Shown: positions 1 through 10,982, counted from the first letter of the stretch. The stretch: DNA of 64,000 bases from Benincasa hispida (GCF_009727055.1 NC_052358.1:41529337-41593336); one strand, 5' to 3'. Made by a program: numbers and translations. The notes: generated by a model from the letters alone, not told the origin.

Positions 1-1520
1 CTACACCTTTCCATCTATACCTCTCTTTCGCTTATAGATCCACTTACACCCAATAAGTCTTACCCCATCAGACGGATCAACAAGCACCTAGACGTTATTG
101 AAGTACATAGACTCTATTTCCTGGTTCATGGCTTTAACCCATTCATCTTTGTCAACATCCTCCATTACTTTCTTAAAAGACAACGATCCTTGACCCCATC
201 ATTCGAAATGATGTTTTGGGCTTCAGTCAAACCCATGTAGCGATTCGGGTTCATAACCCTCCCACTACGTCGAGATAGTCTCAACTCTTGAGCTGGTTGA
301 CTAGATGTACCGACCTTAACAATTCTTGTTGATCTGTCGGCCTGTTCAACAACTTCTATTGAACCCTCAGAAGTCTCAGTCTCACTAGAAATCTCACGCA
401 ATACGAGCTTACTTCGTGGTTTATGATCCTAGATGTTGTCCTCTTCCAAGAAGATAGTATTTTTAGAAACAAACATTTTGTTCTCACTCGGATCATAGAA
501 GTATCCACCTCTCGTTTCCTTGGGGTTGCCTACAAAAAGGAAAACCTTCGAACGCAGTTCCAATTCTTTCGGTTAGTCACTAGCACATGTGCTAGACAAC
601 CTCAAATCCTGAAGTGGCGTAAACTACCTTTACGGCCTCTCCACAATTCAAAAGGTGTTTTAGAAACACTTTTCGAGGGTACGTTGTTTAAGATATAACA
701 TGCAATCTCCATTGCAAGACCCCAAAACGAGTCTGAAAGATGAGCATAACTCATCATAGACCGAACCATGTCCAAAAAGGTTCTGGTTCTCCTTTCTGAT
801 ACACCATTCTACTCAGGTGTACCAGGGGCCGAGGGTTGAGACGCAATCCCATGTTCTATCATATAGTTCTAGAATTGGAGGTCCATATACTCCCCACTAC
901 GATCAGATTGTAGTTTTTCCTCTTCTTAACTAACAAGTTTTCAACTTCAGCCTTATACTCCATGAACTTGTCAAGGGCTTCAGACTTACGTTGCATTAAC
1001 TACAGATACTCGTACCTTGAATAATCATCTATGAAAGAGATGAAATATTCATACCTACCCCAAGCTCTAACATTCATCAGACCATAGAGGTCTGAATGTA
1101 CAAGCTCCAAGGCTTCCTTCTGTAATCTTTTCCAGTAAAAGGTCATTTGGTCATTTTGCCTTCGAGGCATGATTCACATACCAGCAAGGAGTTTTCTTCT
1201 AAACTCTTTAGAAGTCCACTTTTCACCAACTTCTCAATCCTATTATGGTTGATGTGATCTAACCTTAGATGCCAAAAATGGGCGTTTTCCTTAGGAGAAA
1301 CCTTTGGTCTTTTAGCTGTTGTTGAAGTATTGAACATTTCAGTGTTAAACAAGGTTTTTATGACTAACGGCTTTAGTACATATAAGTTACTTCCAATTGA
1401 AACATAACCAATTTCCATTCCATTCTTGAAAATAAACACTTTATTCTCAGAAAAAGTGACTTTTAGGTTTGCCCAAAAGTAACTTTTATCTTGGATAGTT
1501 AAACAACTTTTCATCATCAT
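1..1520 (-). pseudogene. Ty1/copia pol fragment: GAG-pre-integrase, integrase, start of RT
   Basis: Read on the minus strand from 1520 down. Positions 1520-1143 hold an open 125-residue piece with the GAG-pre-integrase signature HLRLDHINHNRIEKLVKSGL followed by a CESCLEGKMTK zinc-type motif. From 1142 to about 402 the integrase core follows (LELVHSDLYGLMN, then a DDYSRY-like stretch), but with several stops and frameshifts. At 401-165 is the hydrophilic linker between integrase and RT (RRSGRVMNPNRYMGL). From 164 to the window edge the RT begins (DEWVKAMNQEIESMYF, later IGCKWIYKRKRG) with an in-frame stop. The domain order is that of a copia polyprotein, which would make cDNA and integrate it. 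It is truncated by the window edge and not functional. Gag is missing upstream. Confidence 0.9.
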
Positions 1521-2698
1521 CCATTAAACTCTTTAACGGAGTCTTTGACCAATTGTCGCTTGCTTATAGAAAATCTATCTAATTCACCTTTCCAGGTAGG
1601 TTTCCAAGTAGGGGTGTTCTGATTCCGTCAGCTTAAGAACCCTAATCTAGATCAAACCCGCCTTAGACAAAATGTCTCTTATAGACAGATTTAAAATAAA
1701 TTTAATCTTTTATACCAATAAATTTAATCCTATTAATCCGATTTTAAAAGATTAATCTAAGTTACTAAACTCTTTAGAACCACCTGAACTTAGGTCTATC
1801 TCAATCCAATTTTAAAATCATTTTAAAAAACTTGAGTTCACCCTAAGTCCGCATGCAACTCTTTCTTATTGATTTTAGTTTTAGTTTCCTTTATAACACT
1901 TATAAACGGAAACAACCAAAATCAAAATGCTAAGCTAACACATGCAAGGAATTCATAATGATTATAAACAGCCTAAGTGTCATGCTCAATGCATTGTTCA
2001 TTCATTGCTATTTCCTTTATATAACACTTATACAAAACAACAATGAAACAAGCACAACATGATTCCATTCACCCTTAGACTATAACACTTATAATAAAAG
2101 GATGATGCATGATAATGCTCACTGCATGCAAAATATAACTCTTATATTTCATGATGTATGTGCATGCTTTCATGTAATTTCTTCATGCTAGATTATAACA
2201 TTTATAATACATGATGCATGAATAATTGCACAACCTAAGATAGATTTTTAAACTATATGTCAAACACTTTGCCATATAATCATCATACATCACATGTATA
2301 ATAAAAAAATGTTGATGAACTGGGTAAAATTGCCTAAAATCCACAAAATAAAGCTAACTATTACAAAAACAAGGAGTTTTTGGTTCAAACAGGCGAACCA
2401 GGTCTTGAATCATCTGGGCAAATTAACGCGTCTCCAACCATCGTGTACCAAACTCCCCGTGATCATCTACATAAAAGAATAAATGCAATGCTCTATCGTT
2501 TACCAACACTCCTAGAGCTAAACGATCGTTTAGCAATGAACGTGTACCTTTTACTAAATGATTAAGCCCAAGGTACGCGATCGCCTAGCACGCTCTGCAC
2601 AACGCCAGCCTTACGCGATCATCTAAACGACTACGATGCGGCAAAGCACCATCACCTAAACGATTGCTTAGCGAGCACCTTCGTATCGTATACCGCGT

Positions 2699-2981
2699 GA
2701 TCATGTAGGTAGTAACTAAGCGATGAAGCAAGCTAACTACACGATCATCTAACGTACGCCTTTTACTAAACGATGAGCATCAAATGCTCCCACTACGTCC
2801 TGTCTCTTATACACATCTAGATGTGTATAAGAGACAGCGCCTAAGCGATCGCTTAGCTAGCGCCTCTGTATCGCATACACGCGATCATGTAGGTAGTAAC
2901 TAAGCGATGAAGCAAGCTAACTACACGATCATCTAACGTACGCCTTTTACTAAACGATGAGCATCAAATGCTCCCACTACG
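2699..2981 (+). repeat. 99-bp perfect direct repeat flanking the adapter junction
   Basis: Positions 2699-2797 and 2883-2981 are identical over 99 bp (begins gatcatgtaggtagtaac, ends ctcccactacg). The 85 bp between them contain a 38-bp sequencing-adapter junction. A perfect repeat around an adapter is best explained as a gap-fill or mate-pair artefact in which the same locus was placed twice, not as a biological duplication. Confidence 0.85.
2800..2837. other. Nextera mate-pair junction adapter (two Tn5 mosaic ends), assembly contaminant
   Basis: The 19-mer ctgtctcttatacacatct (2800-2818) is immediately followed by its reverse complement agatgtgtataagagacag (2819-2837). These are the two copies of the Tn5 19-bp mosaic end that form the circularisation junction in Illumina Nextera mate-pair libraries. 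A natural head-to-head Tn5 end pair with nothing between is not expected in a plant genome. The assembly here is therefore chimeric or wrongly closed. Confidence 0.95.
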
Positions 2982-3472
2982 ATCATCTACCTCTAGCACC
3001 TACACGATCGGGCAACCAATGCTACACGATAGAGTAAACAATTTACTCCATTGTTTATCATTAGCTAAACGATCATTTAGTAAATACTACATGATCGTAT
3101 AGAAAAATCTACACGATCGCTTAGATAAATCCCAACGATCATTTACCTTAGGCTACATGATATGACAAACTCTTGGTCTTCTTTCTCGTTGAGAATTGCA
3201 TCTCCATGCTTCAAAACTTCATCATGAACGACTCGACTAACTCAAACTTTTTGAATTACAACTCGATTGCAAGTTAATTATGCCCAAAAACACAGAAACC
3301 CTTACAAATTAACCCTTTGTAATTGAAGAAGCTTTAAGCAATGGCAATTAAAACCCGAAAACATTCATCAACTCCATCCACAAAAGCATTTAACAATTAA
3401 AAACAAATGCAGAAAAACCATTACGACTGTAAAAGAAGTTCAAAACAGAATTGAAATTTGGAATATCAGAAC

Positions 3473-3490
3473 AACCTGACTCTGATATGA
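3473..3490 (-). other. Primer-binding site (initiator-Met tRNA type), minus copia
   Basis: Read on the minus strand, this matches the plant copia primer site TGGTATCAGAGCCAGGTT with about three changes (it reads tcatatcagagtcaggtt). It sits two bases inside the LTR end at 3493, where reverse transcription would start. Confidence 0.75.
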
Positions 3491-4604
3491 ATTGAAGGAA
3501 ATCAAACATGAGGATTTTTATGAGCAACGGAAGGATCATTCCAAATTACAATCGTATATGAACTTTACAATTACAATCACAAATAAAAACATACGGTCAT
3601 ACGAAATACAGAAATTATAGAATGTTATACAAATGATCAAGGACAAGAATGAACACACTTTAGTAGACTCATCTTCGAGTTTCTTGTAAAACTCGAACCC
3701 TAATTACTTTAAGTAAGAGTAAGTAATGTGATGTTTTCTAATGAGCTAAATGAAGCCATGTCTTAAGAAGGATAGAAAATGGAAGCAAGAAGAAATAAGC
3801 TCCTGGGTAGCTAAATGTAAAAGTAGGACAAAACTCGGCTAGGCTAAGAAAGGTTATGCTTGATGATGGAATGCATAATAAGCATATGGATGGGACCATG
3901 CCATCTAATGAGGTGTAGTGCTGAAGTAATATTGTGAGTGTAGTTAGCAAAAGGAAAATTTGCTAAATCCTAGCCCTTCATCACCAATAGTGGGCAAGGT
4001 GGCACAAGGAAGGTTCATGCAGGATTTTGGGCGATGATATATGCAAAAAGGTCGAATTCATTGGATCGGTTTGGACAAACTACTTAGGCTATTTATGTAA
4101 TTCCAGTGGCATTCAAAGCTGTGTGTCTATTTTTTGTGGTTGTGCTGCTGGAGGGAAAACTCACCGGAATAAGGCCGGAGGGGCAAAATAAATACGAAAG
4201 GTTCATTTCTCGGGTGAATCTAGGCCATCAGTGAAGAATTAAAGCTCCAAGACGAATTATGAAGCTTTTTGAGCTAAACATTTGAGGTAATATTGTTACT
4301 CAGTTATAAACAACTTTGTAAAATGAAATTTTTTAGATGAGGCCTGAAAATCGAGTTATATATTTTTGAAGATTGAACTGGAAATTGTTGAACAAGTAGG
4401 CAATAATGAAGGTTTGAATCTCCAGATCAAACGACGAGAATTTTGAGCTGAAATTTTAAGGTAATGTTGTTAACTTGATTCTAAACAAGTTTGTAGAAGG
4501 AAGTTTCTTGAAAAAAGTTCAGGATTTTGAGTTATGAATTTTTGAATTTGAAGCAGGAAATCTGTGCATAAGTAGACAGCTGCTTGGGAAGAACAAGCAA
4601 ACAG

Positions 4605-4850
4605 CTCACCGTGGAGAGCGAGAGTGAGATAAGAAGGATGAGGATCTCGCTCAGGATGGTAATCTCACTAATTTTGTGCTAAAGATCTTGCTCAAGAAGG
4701 AAATCTCGCTGGAAATTTGGGCTGAATCTCGTTGGTGTGATGAGTATCGCTAGGTTGAAGTTTTGCTAATAATATGCTTGATCTTGCTCATGAGGATTTC
4801 GTTCATGAGGATGAATTCACTCATAATGGTTATCTCACTATCAATGTTGT
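4605..4850 (+). repeat. Degenerate 'atctcgct' repeats inside chromovirus LTR
   Basis: Variants of 'gatctcgctcaggatggtaatctcact' recur about every 25-40 bases (gatctcgctcagg, gatcttgctcaag, aatctcgctgg, aatctcgttgg, gatcttgctcatg, gatttcgttcatg, gaattcactcat). It looks like an old, decayed tandem array in the LTR. Confidence 0.6.
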
Positions 4851-5276
4851 TTTGTTGAGAAAAGTTCTATTAGTAAACGAACTAGTTGAGGTATTCTGCT
4901 AAGAACTTTAAGGAAATTAACCGGGAATTATGTCCTTTCAGGCCAAGAAGAGCTAGGAGAGGCATATAAACTTTTAAGAGCCCCGATGAGCTGTGAGTGA
5001 CTATGTGATGATTTAATTTTTTAATGATTTAGAAACCATGATTTCTTTGAAGTTATTTCTCATGCTAAGTATTTATATGAAGTGCCAAGAAACATATGTT
5101 TGAAGTTATTTCTCAGGCTAAGTAAAGCATGTTTTCCATGGAATTTGACATGATTTAAGTATGTTATCCTTTCCAAATACTTTCAGCATGTTTTAGTAAC
5201 TCCATTTTCATGATGAACTAGTATGATGATTTGAGTACTAAGCCTTAGTTTTCAACTAAATGTTTATGACTAGTTA

Positions 5277-5345
5277 TATGACGGATACTGAAGGACAATG
5301 AGAAGGTATCCTAAGGATACTGAAGGAAAATGAGAAGGTATCCTA
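5277..5345 (+). repeat. Tandem 'ggatactgaaggaaaatgagaaggtatcc' repeat
   Basis: Two near-identical copies of about 36 bases (ggatactgaaggacaatgag... and ggatactgaaggaaaatgag...) are in tandem. Related single copies occur near 5690-5740 and 5818-5850. They belong to the chromovirus LTR. Confidence 0.7.
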
Positions 5346-5909
5346 GTTAAGTACCTAAGGTATGATGGTACTCAGTTATAACCACGTGCACGTAAGTAAT
5401 ACGACGTCGAGGGATTGAGAAAAGTCATTCTCATGCTAAATTTTATGTGATTCCAAGAAACTTATTTCTATGACTGAAAGCATGATCCATGCATGATGTT
5501 TACTAATGTATGAGTTTTCCAAGTATGTTTTCCATGTCTAACGCATGCTAGTGGTTTTTACAAGCTAGTTCAACATGATTTAAACCAACTTATTTTACAA
5601 AGTATGAAGCATGCGTTAGGGTTAAAGCTAAGGTTGAATGAAGCTTGATGTACTATGTTTTAAATACCTAAGGTTGTCAAAGTACATGCGTTGGTATTCC
5701 TAAACACAATGAAAAGGAATACTAAAGGTAGGGAAGGTATCCTAAAGAGTTTTCTATGCTATATTTGAGAACTATTCTTTTAATGCTCTTCGAGAACTTG
5801 ATAGCTTAAGTGAGCTGGATACTGAAGGTAAGGAAGGTATCTGAATAAATGTAACTAAGGTGTTGATGGTACATAGAAAACTCCATGTGCACGTAGGTAG
5901 TTCTGAATG

Positions 5910-6200
5910 AGAGGCCAAAGTATGGGTCTTCTAGGCCATATACCAGCAAAGGGAGGCCGAAGTATAGGTCTCTTGGCCGATAACAGACGTTGGGAGCTAG
6001 AACGATGTATGCTCGTTCTTAACTAGGGAATAATGATGTTTAATGGTGTTTAAGAGTAGTTATCAATGTTTATGTTTAGAGGAAGTTGCTTGAGATTCCT
6101 ATCGGTATATTTAAAGAGATCGACGTAGGGGTCTCTCCTAGCCATAGTTCAGTATGAAGAGATCGAAGTAGGGTTCTCATCTGGCCATGGCTTGGCATTG
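5910..6200 (+). repeat. Two pairs of short repeats in chromovirus LTR
   Basis: 'gaggccaaagtatgggtct' and 'gaggccgaagtataggtct' (about 5910 and 5950) form one pair. 'agagatcgacgtaggggtct' and 'agagatcgaagtagggttct' (about 6115 and 6157) form another. Both are diverged internal duplications of the LTR. Confidence 0.6.
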
Positions 6201-6819
6201 GGAATTAGAGCGATGAATGTTCATTCTCAACTAAGATTCAGGTTTCAAATACAATGGTTTTAAAGGTTTTATGTACACGTTTGCTTAGCATATTTTAGTT
6301 CCCGTATTATGTTTTCAAGCTTTCAGTTTAAGCATGAGATTTATGTTTTTATTAAGTCACTCACTGGGTTTTTAGCTCATGTTTTCAAATGTTTTCCTTT
6401 CAAGTAGCGGTCAATTCCCAAAAGACTTTTCTGCTGCTGCTCTGCCACTCAAAGAAACAGGCTGAAGGAAGCGTAATTGAAGACCTGTATTAGTTAGTAC
6501 ACATGTGTCTGTCTAATGATTAGTATTCTTGATATGGCTCACTAAGTTGTAATATTTATGTATGAACAATGCTGCGAAATCCTGTAATGTAAATGTGTTA
6601 AGTTCTGAGTTAATATGTTCGAATATTGATGATATGTACGTATTCAGGGTTTGAGCAAAATTTAACAGGTTAGATAGGCAGTAAGTGCCAGCAAAAGGGT
6701 TGGTAACTGCTGCAGTCACCATTCTATCCAGATTATGAGAGTAATCTGAAGCGGCGTGTGAAATTTCTTGATCACGAACGCTCAATCACAGCAACACAGG
6801 AACGCTTGTCCAACACGAC

Positions 6820-7210
6820 CGCTACACTACACGAACATCATACGCTCGAACTAAGCGATCGCCAAGGTCATGAACACCCCGAACACCACGAACGACCTCC
6901 ATAAAACCTCGACAGTGTCGAGTTGAGTATGACAACACCAAGAAGGTTACCTTGGTATTCTCGGTGTTAAAATCAAGAGGGTGGGCTCTGCGTGGACTTG
7001 GATTGAGGCAGAACACCGGAGGAATTACAACCGTATAAACGATTGAGCAAGTGGGAGATGGAAGAACTTATCATATAGGTCGATGCCCAATCATTTAAGA
7101 AAAGCTATGTAATCGTCTAGTAAAAGCTATGCGATCGTCTAGCTCATAGCTGAGGGGTCTATCGCCTACTAACACTCCACGATCGTTTGGCTAACTTCAA
7201 GCTGTCGCTT
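6820..7210. repeat. CGATCG-type motif cluster inside copia LTR
   Basis: Motifs aagcgatcgcca, aaacgattgagc, atgtaatcgtctag, atgcgatcgtctag, cacgatcgtttggc and ctgtcgcttag lie within about 400 bases. They match the cluster at 2480-3150 in the leader of the same element. A weaker set occurs at 47145-47285 in another LTR of the family. Confidence 0.6.
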
Positions 7211-8678
7211 AGTAAATCTTATTTACATGACAACTTCTCCGTGAGATATTTCCGAGATTGGAAATCACAAAATAACATTTTTCTTTCTTCATTACTAAAA
7301 TTAGGAAAATATTTTTTCTTTTTCTCTTACGATTATCATGAAACCACCAATAACCTCCCACTCAATTGGTTGTTAGAGAAAAAGAGATAATTATCCAATA
7401 ACTAATATTATTATAAATATAAATGATAACTAACTTACCATAATATATTTATAACCTATAGTTTTAATATTTCACTCATGAAACATATAAACTATAACTT
7501 TTTTTCTATTCCATGACACTTAATATAAATCTTATTTACATTAATCCTCCATTAGATGTATCTCATACATCATACCGATCATATCATATATAATCGAATT
7601 AACTCTTGTCAATTTGAACATTTCAAATCAACACCAAGAACTAATCCTCAACTTGAATCCATTGAGCTACCAAGAGGACCTTGTGCACCTATAGCTCGAA
7701 ATTCCAACTGTACATGAATAACTGACTAAACTCTTTAGTCACGGGATCCACCATCCGTTAACTGCCAGGCACTCCACTAAAGACAGACAGCTAAATTCTC
7801 CTTACCACAGATATATTATGTGTTCATCTTAACTAATCAACAGTGCGACAACCTTTCACAGATCGCTCGTAAGTACAGCTCGACCAATAACCGTTATGCC
7901 CCTGTACTTACATCTAACTTCTTAAGTACCACTGATCCCTCTAATGAACATAAGTATTGTCCTACTATGACTGAGTCCCCTCTTCCAAAGAGAAGTTGTG
8001 GCCACTATGTTCAAGCCTCGGAATAAGCCCTTAAGGGAGCAATCTCTCTACTTACCCCTACTTCGGGGAATGAGTGAATTCCATCTTGTGTATTGAGTTT
8101 CCAGCTCCCAATTAGACAAGTCCCCAAAAAGGTAGGCATGTTGAGTTGGCAATCTGGCCACTCTCACCCATACTAATCAAAGGACCGCCCTCAAAGACAA
8201 GAGTTCCCAAAACACTCAGAATTGAGGCTGTGCCATCTATGGTCATTTAGGTGAGGTGTAAGTCTCTAGTATCAACAACGTTATATACAAAGTCTAGTCA
8301 TCTCGTAGTCTGGTCTTATACAAACTCTTTGTATAGGACACCCATGTTCGCATGTCACCACATGAATGATCAAGATCTATCATCTGTAGTAGTTTACAAT
8401 ACTTGCAAACCTCTACAAAGGGGGGCGTATCCGTCATGTCACTAGGAGCAGGTATCCCACCTTAATTCTTATACTACAGACCTATTTAGGCTATCACATA
8501 AGGCATGATCCACTTATATATCATATAAACATGCTTATGTTTACAAAGATAACCATGGAGCTTTATTTATTGGATATGAGTAAATGCAAAAATGAAATAC
8601 CAGTTATTTTATTCATAAAACAATGTGTATAATTACAAACGATGAGACTCCGGAAGAATTAGAACACCAATCCCAACA

Positions 8679-9295
8679 ATAAATGCATATGATATGGTTA
8701 TTAATTGTTAGTTAACCATATTATAAATATTAAGTTAATATTATTTATTTAATATAAAATAACATTAAATTTAAAATAAATAACTCCCAATAAGAGAGTT
8801 ATTTCAGAAAATGTGGGGAAGAGAGGGAGCTATTGTAAGTCCCTCTTCATCTCTTTCTTATTCCTCTTCTCTGCGTAAAAAATGAGATGGTTGAAGGCAA
8901 AAAAAAAAAAAAAAAAGAACAAAAAAAAATATAGATCTCCGTGTAGTTTGGCTCTCTTTCACTCTCTTTCACAAACTTCCCTCTAACAAAATTCATAGAA
9001 GCCCACACTTCAATCCTCATGTCATGAGAATAACAAGTACTCCAATTAGTCATGTTTGTATTAGAAGAAGATCTCTTGGGATCTTCATAGTGAATTTGTA
9101 TGTGACCTTAGAAGGAAAAGCTTGGAGCTTCTTAGTTTTACAAAGGTATTATTTCCTTCATCTCTGATTTTTGTAATTGAAAAATCTCCTTGCTTAGTCT
9201 AATTTAGTTCTCTGTAAAATCAATTTTAATTTTTTCCAATCCCAATTCAAAGATCGAACGATTATTCGCTCCCGTATTGAGATTCAATCCCTTCA
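8679..9295 (+). mobile_element. 3' part of the 5' LTR of the plus copia element
   Basis: It aligns by eye with the last ~460 bp of the 3' LTR at 22635-23095: shared landmarks are 'ggttaaccatattataaa', 'ctgcgtaaaa.tgaggtgg', a poly-A run, 'cccacacttcaatcct', 'gaagaagatctcttggga' and the end 'gagattcaatcccttca'. It starts abruptly at the border of the minus-strand LTR, so its 5' two thirds are missing from this window. Confidence 0.85.
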
Positions 9296-9297
9296 AG

Positions 9298-9310
9298 TGG
9301 TATTAAAGCC
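9298..9310 (+). other. Primer-binding site, plus copia
   Basis: tggtattaaagcc, two bases after the LTR end, corresponds to the initiator-Met primer site TGGTATCAGAGCC with two changes. Confidence 0.75.
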
Positions 9311-9594
9311 AATGATATTGTCTTTGTTTTTGTTTTAAGACATCAATTTTGATTATGGTGGGTGAATTTCTATACTATCTTCATGTGATATATGTTGTAG
9401 TTCGTTGCCTTAATGGATGTTTATGAATTTGGCCCGTATTTCTTTTTATTTGATCAAATTGTAAGGGTCTGTGTGTTTGGGGCATTTATTTTTTGCAATT
9501 GAGTATGTATTTTGAATGTCTGTGTTGTTCGTGGTTGATGTTGCTGCAAAGAACGCTGGAATTTGGAGGAAATTTACTGTAGAATTTGAGCTTT

Positions 9595-9710
9595 TGGACT
9601 GCAACGTCGCCCTAGTGTTGCAACGCGAGACGAAACTTTCTGTATTATTGCAACGCTATGCCCTAGTGTTATCCATTCAAGGTCAGGCGCGTGCGCGTGG
9701 AGGTTATCGG
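9595..9710 (+). repeat. GC-rich patch with gttgcaacgc motifs in copia leader
   Basis: 'agtgttgcaacgc' at 9614, 'attgcaacgctatgccctagtg' variants near 9655, then 'gcgcgtgcgcgtgg'. Much GC-richer than its surroundings. It resembles in motif and order the patch at 12610-12740 in the Athila/Tat-type LTR, although the two belong to different elements. Confidence 0.6.
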
Positions 9711-10938
9711 TTTAAAGCTAGTAGCTGCCGTATATCCCTCTATTTTTTATGTAATTTTATTTGTTTATAATTAAATTAATATAATTCGATTATATTAATT
9801 TAATTATTTTATTAGTGTGCCAAATATCGGTCTTTTAATGTCTTTTATATAGTTTAATGTGCTTGAGATGTATGTTTAAATTATATGATTTATATGTTGC
9901 ATATTGTATGCCACATAGATTTAAAATCCCACCATAGGTTAAACATAATCATGCATCATATTTAAATATAAATGTTTTATTTAAAGTTTAGGTTATTCCT
10001 AAAATATGCACATGCACGATGTATATCATATAGTATGTAAGTATATAATATAATTTTTATATTATTTCTTTTAATGTATGATTAAAAGCATGCTTACTAT
10101 ATAGTTCATTAATAGTTTAATATAAGTGTTATATTATGATTATTAATGAAAAAGGAGATGCATATAACATGACATTACCTAGATAATATAATCGTCATAT
10201 TCTTTTAATGTCATTAGTATGCATATTATAGGTTTTATAATTCATTAATTTATAAGAGTTGTATAGTTAATGAATTAGAAATTAAAATCTATAATCTAGA
10301 GTTGTATGTAACACATAGGTTAAATTAATTTTAAACGGTTTAAAATTAATTTTACATAGACTTATATTAGATTTTTCTAATGAGATTATAAATAGGTTAA
10401 TCTTTTATTTTTCCTTTTAATAGGATTAATTTGACTAATAGAAGACTAATTTAATAAAATAATTATCTAGGAGGGACCTTTGTCTAAGGACGATTCTATC
10501 TAGGCTAGGATTTTTAAGCTGATGAAAATGGAACACTCTTACTTGGGAACTGACCTGGAAGGTGAATTAGACAACTATTTTATAAGCATGCAAAAAATAA
10601 TTTGATTTATTAAAATGTTTAATAAATCAAATCACATATTGTCTCACTATTCAATATAAATGTTATATTGAGCAAAATAAATATGACTTAGTTAAATTAA
10701 TTAGTCAGTTTTATCTAAGATAATAAACCCTGGGTTCTAAAACACTTAGTGGTAGGAAAAAGATATATATATGATATGCCAATTTTTGTACCTATGTTTT
10801 CCCTAAAAGTTCACACTGTGAAATCCATGTTTGGCCTCGTTGTGCCTTGGGTGCACCCTCCCTAAGGAAGGTATTTGCATGGATCAATATCAAGGTGAAT
10901 GGAGAGAGTGTTTATAGTAAGTGGGAGAAGGACGTGTG

Positions 10939-10982
10939 TCAACACATCCTACGGTCTTCTTCAACACATCCTACAGTCTTCT
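10939..10982 (+). repeat. 22-bp tandem duplication in copia leader
   Basis: 'tcaacacatcctacggtcttct' is directly followed by a copy with a single change (acagtcttct). A simple recent duplication. Confidence 0.85.

Larger units (their letters stand above)
2480..3150. repeat. CGATCG/CGATCATTTAG motif array in copia leader
   Basis: Imperfect, irregularly spaced copies of short motifs such as aacgatcgtttag, gcgatcgccta, cgatcatctaaa, aacgattgctta and acgatcgctta recur many times. Several are self-complementary around CGATCG (about 2523, 2578, 2846, 3005, 3114). The same motif type recurs in this element's LTR at about 6840-7210. It is not a regular satellite, because spacing varies. Function unknown. 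Confidence 0.7.
1521..3472 (-). other. Leader of the minus-strand copia element, gag deleted
   Basis: This stretch lies between the primer-binding site (3473-3490) and the first pol domain (1520). Its left part (about 1560-2250) is AT-rich and matches in kind the leader of the plus-strand copia element at 9900-10600: both carry a 'ctggaaaggtgaattaga'-like segment and ATGCATG-rich runs. In the plus-strand copy gag follows that segment after about 900 bp; here it runs almost directly into GAG-pre-integrase, so gag and the gag-protease region appear deleted. The right part (2480-3150) is rich in CGATCG-type motifs and holds an adapter artefact. I see no gene. Confidence 0.7.
3685..6763 (+). mobile_element. 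Chromovirus-type (Ty3/gypsy) solo LTR, 3,079 bp
   Basis: It begins TGTAAAACTCGAACCC, the usual start of Del/Tekay-type chromovirus LTRs, and ends AGCGGCGTGTGAAA, a mutated form of the usual GGGGTGTGACA. It is bordered by TTTCT at 3680-3684 and 6764-6768, a perfect 5-bp target-site duplication. No internal region is present, so it is a solo LTR left by LTR-LTR recombination. The downstream part (6350-6700) is matched in reverse by 14345-14870. Internal repeats are listed separately. Confidence 0.85.
3493..8678 (-). mobile_element. 5' LTR of the minus-strand copia element, split by a solo LTR
   Basis: On the minus strand the LTR starts TGTTGGGATTGG at 8678 and ends CCTTCA at 3493, next to the primer site. 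Removing the chromovirus LTR (3685-6763) and one TTTCT copy leaves about 2.1 kb. It carries the hallmarks seen in all copies of this family here, including the 'actctcacccatactaatcaaagga' and 'cttatacaaactctttgtatagga' segments written in the plus direction (about 8160-8345), and the 'gaacccaggagtggtggg'-like segment near 6960-6990. The inner edge at 8678 abuts plus-strand LTR sequence, so this element inserted into the LTR of the element that follows. Confidence 0.8.

Noticed and set aside
2800..2837. A natural Tn5-like insertion in plant DNA
   Set aside because: Both 19-bp ends touch with no element between, and a target duplication of 9 bp is absent. The library-adapter explanation fits exactly.
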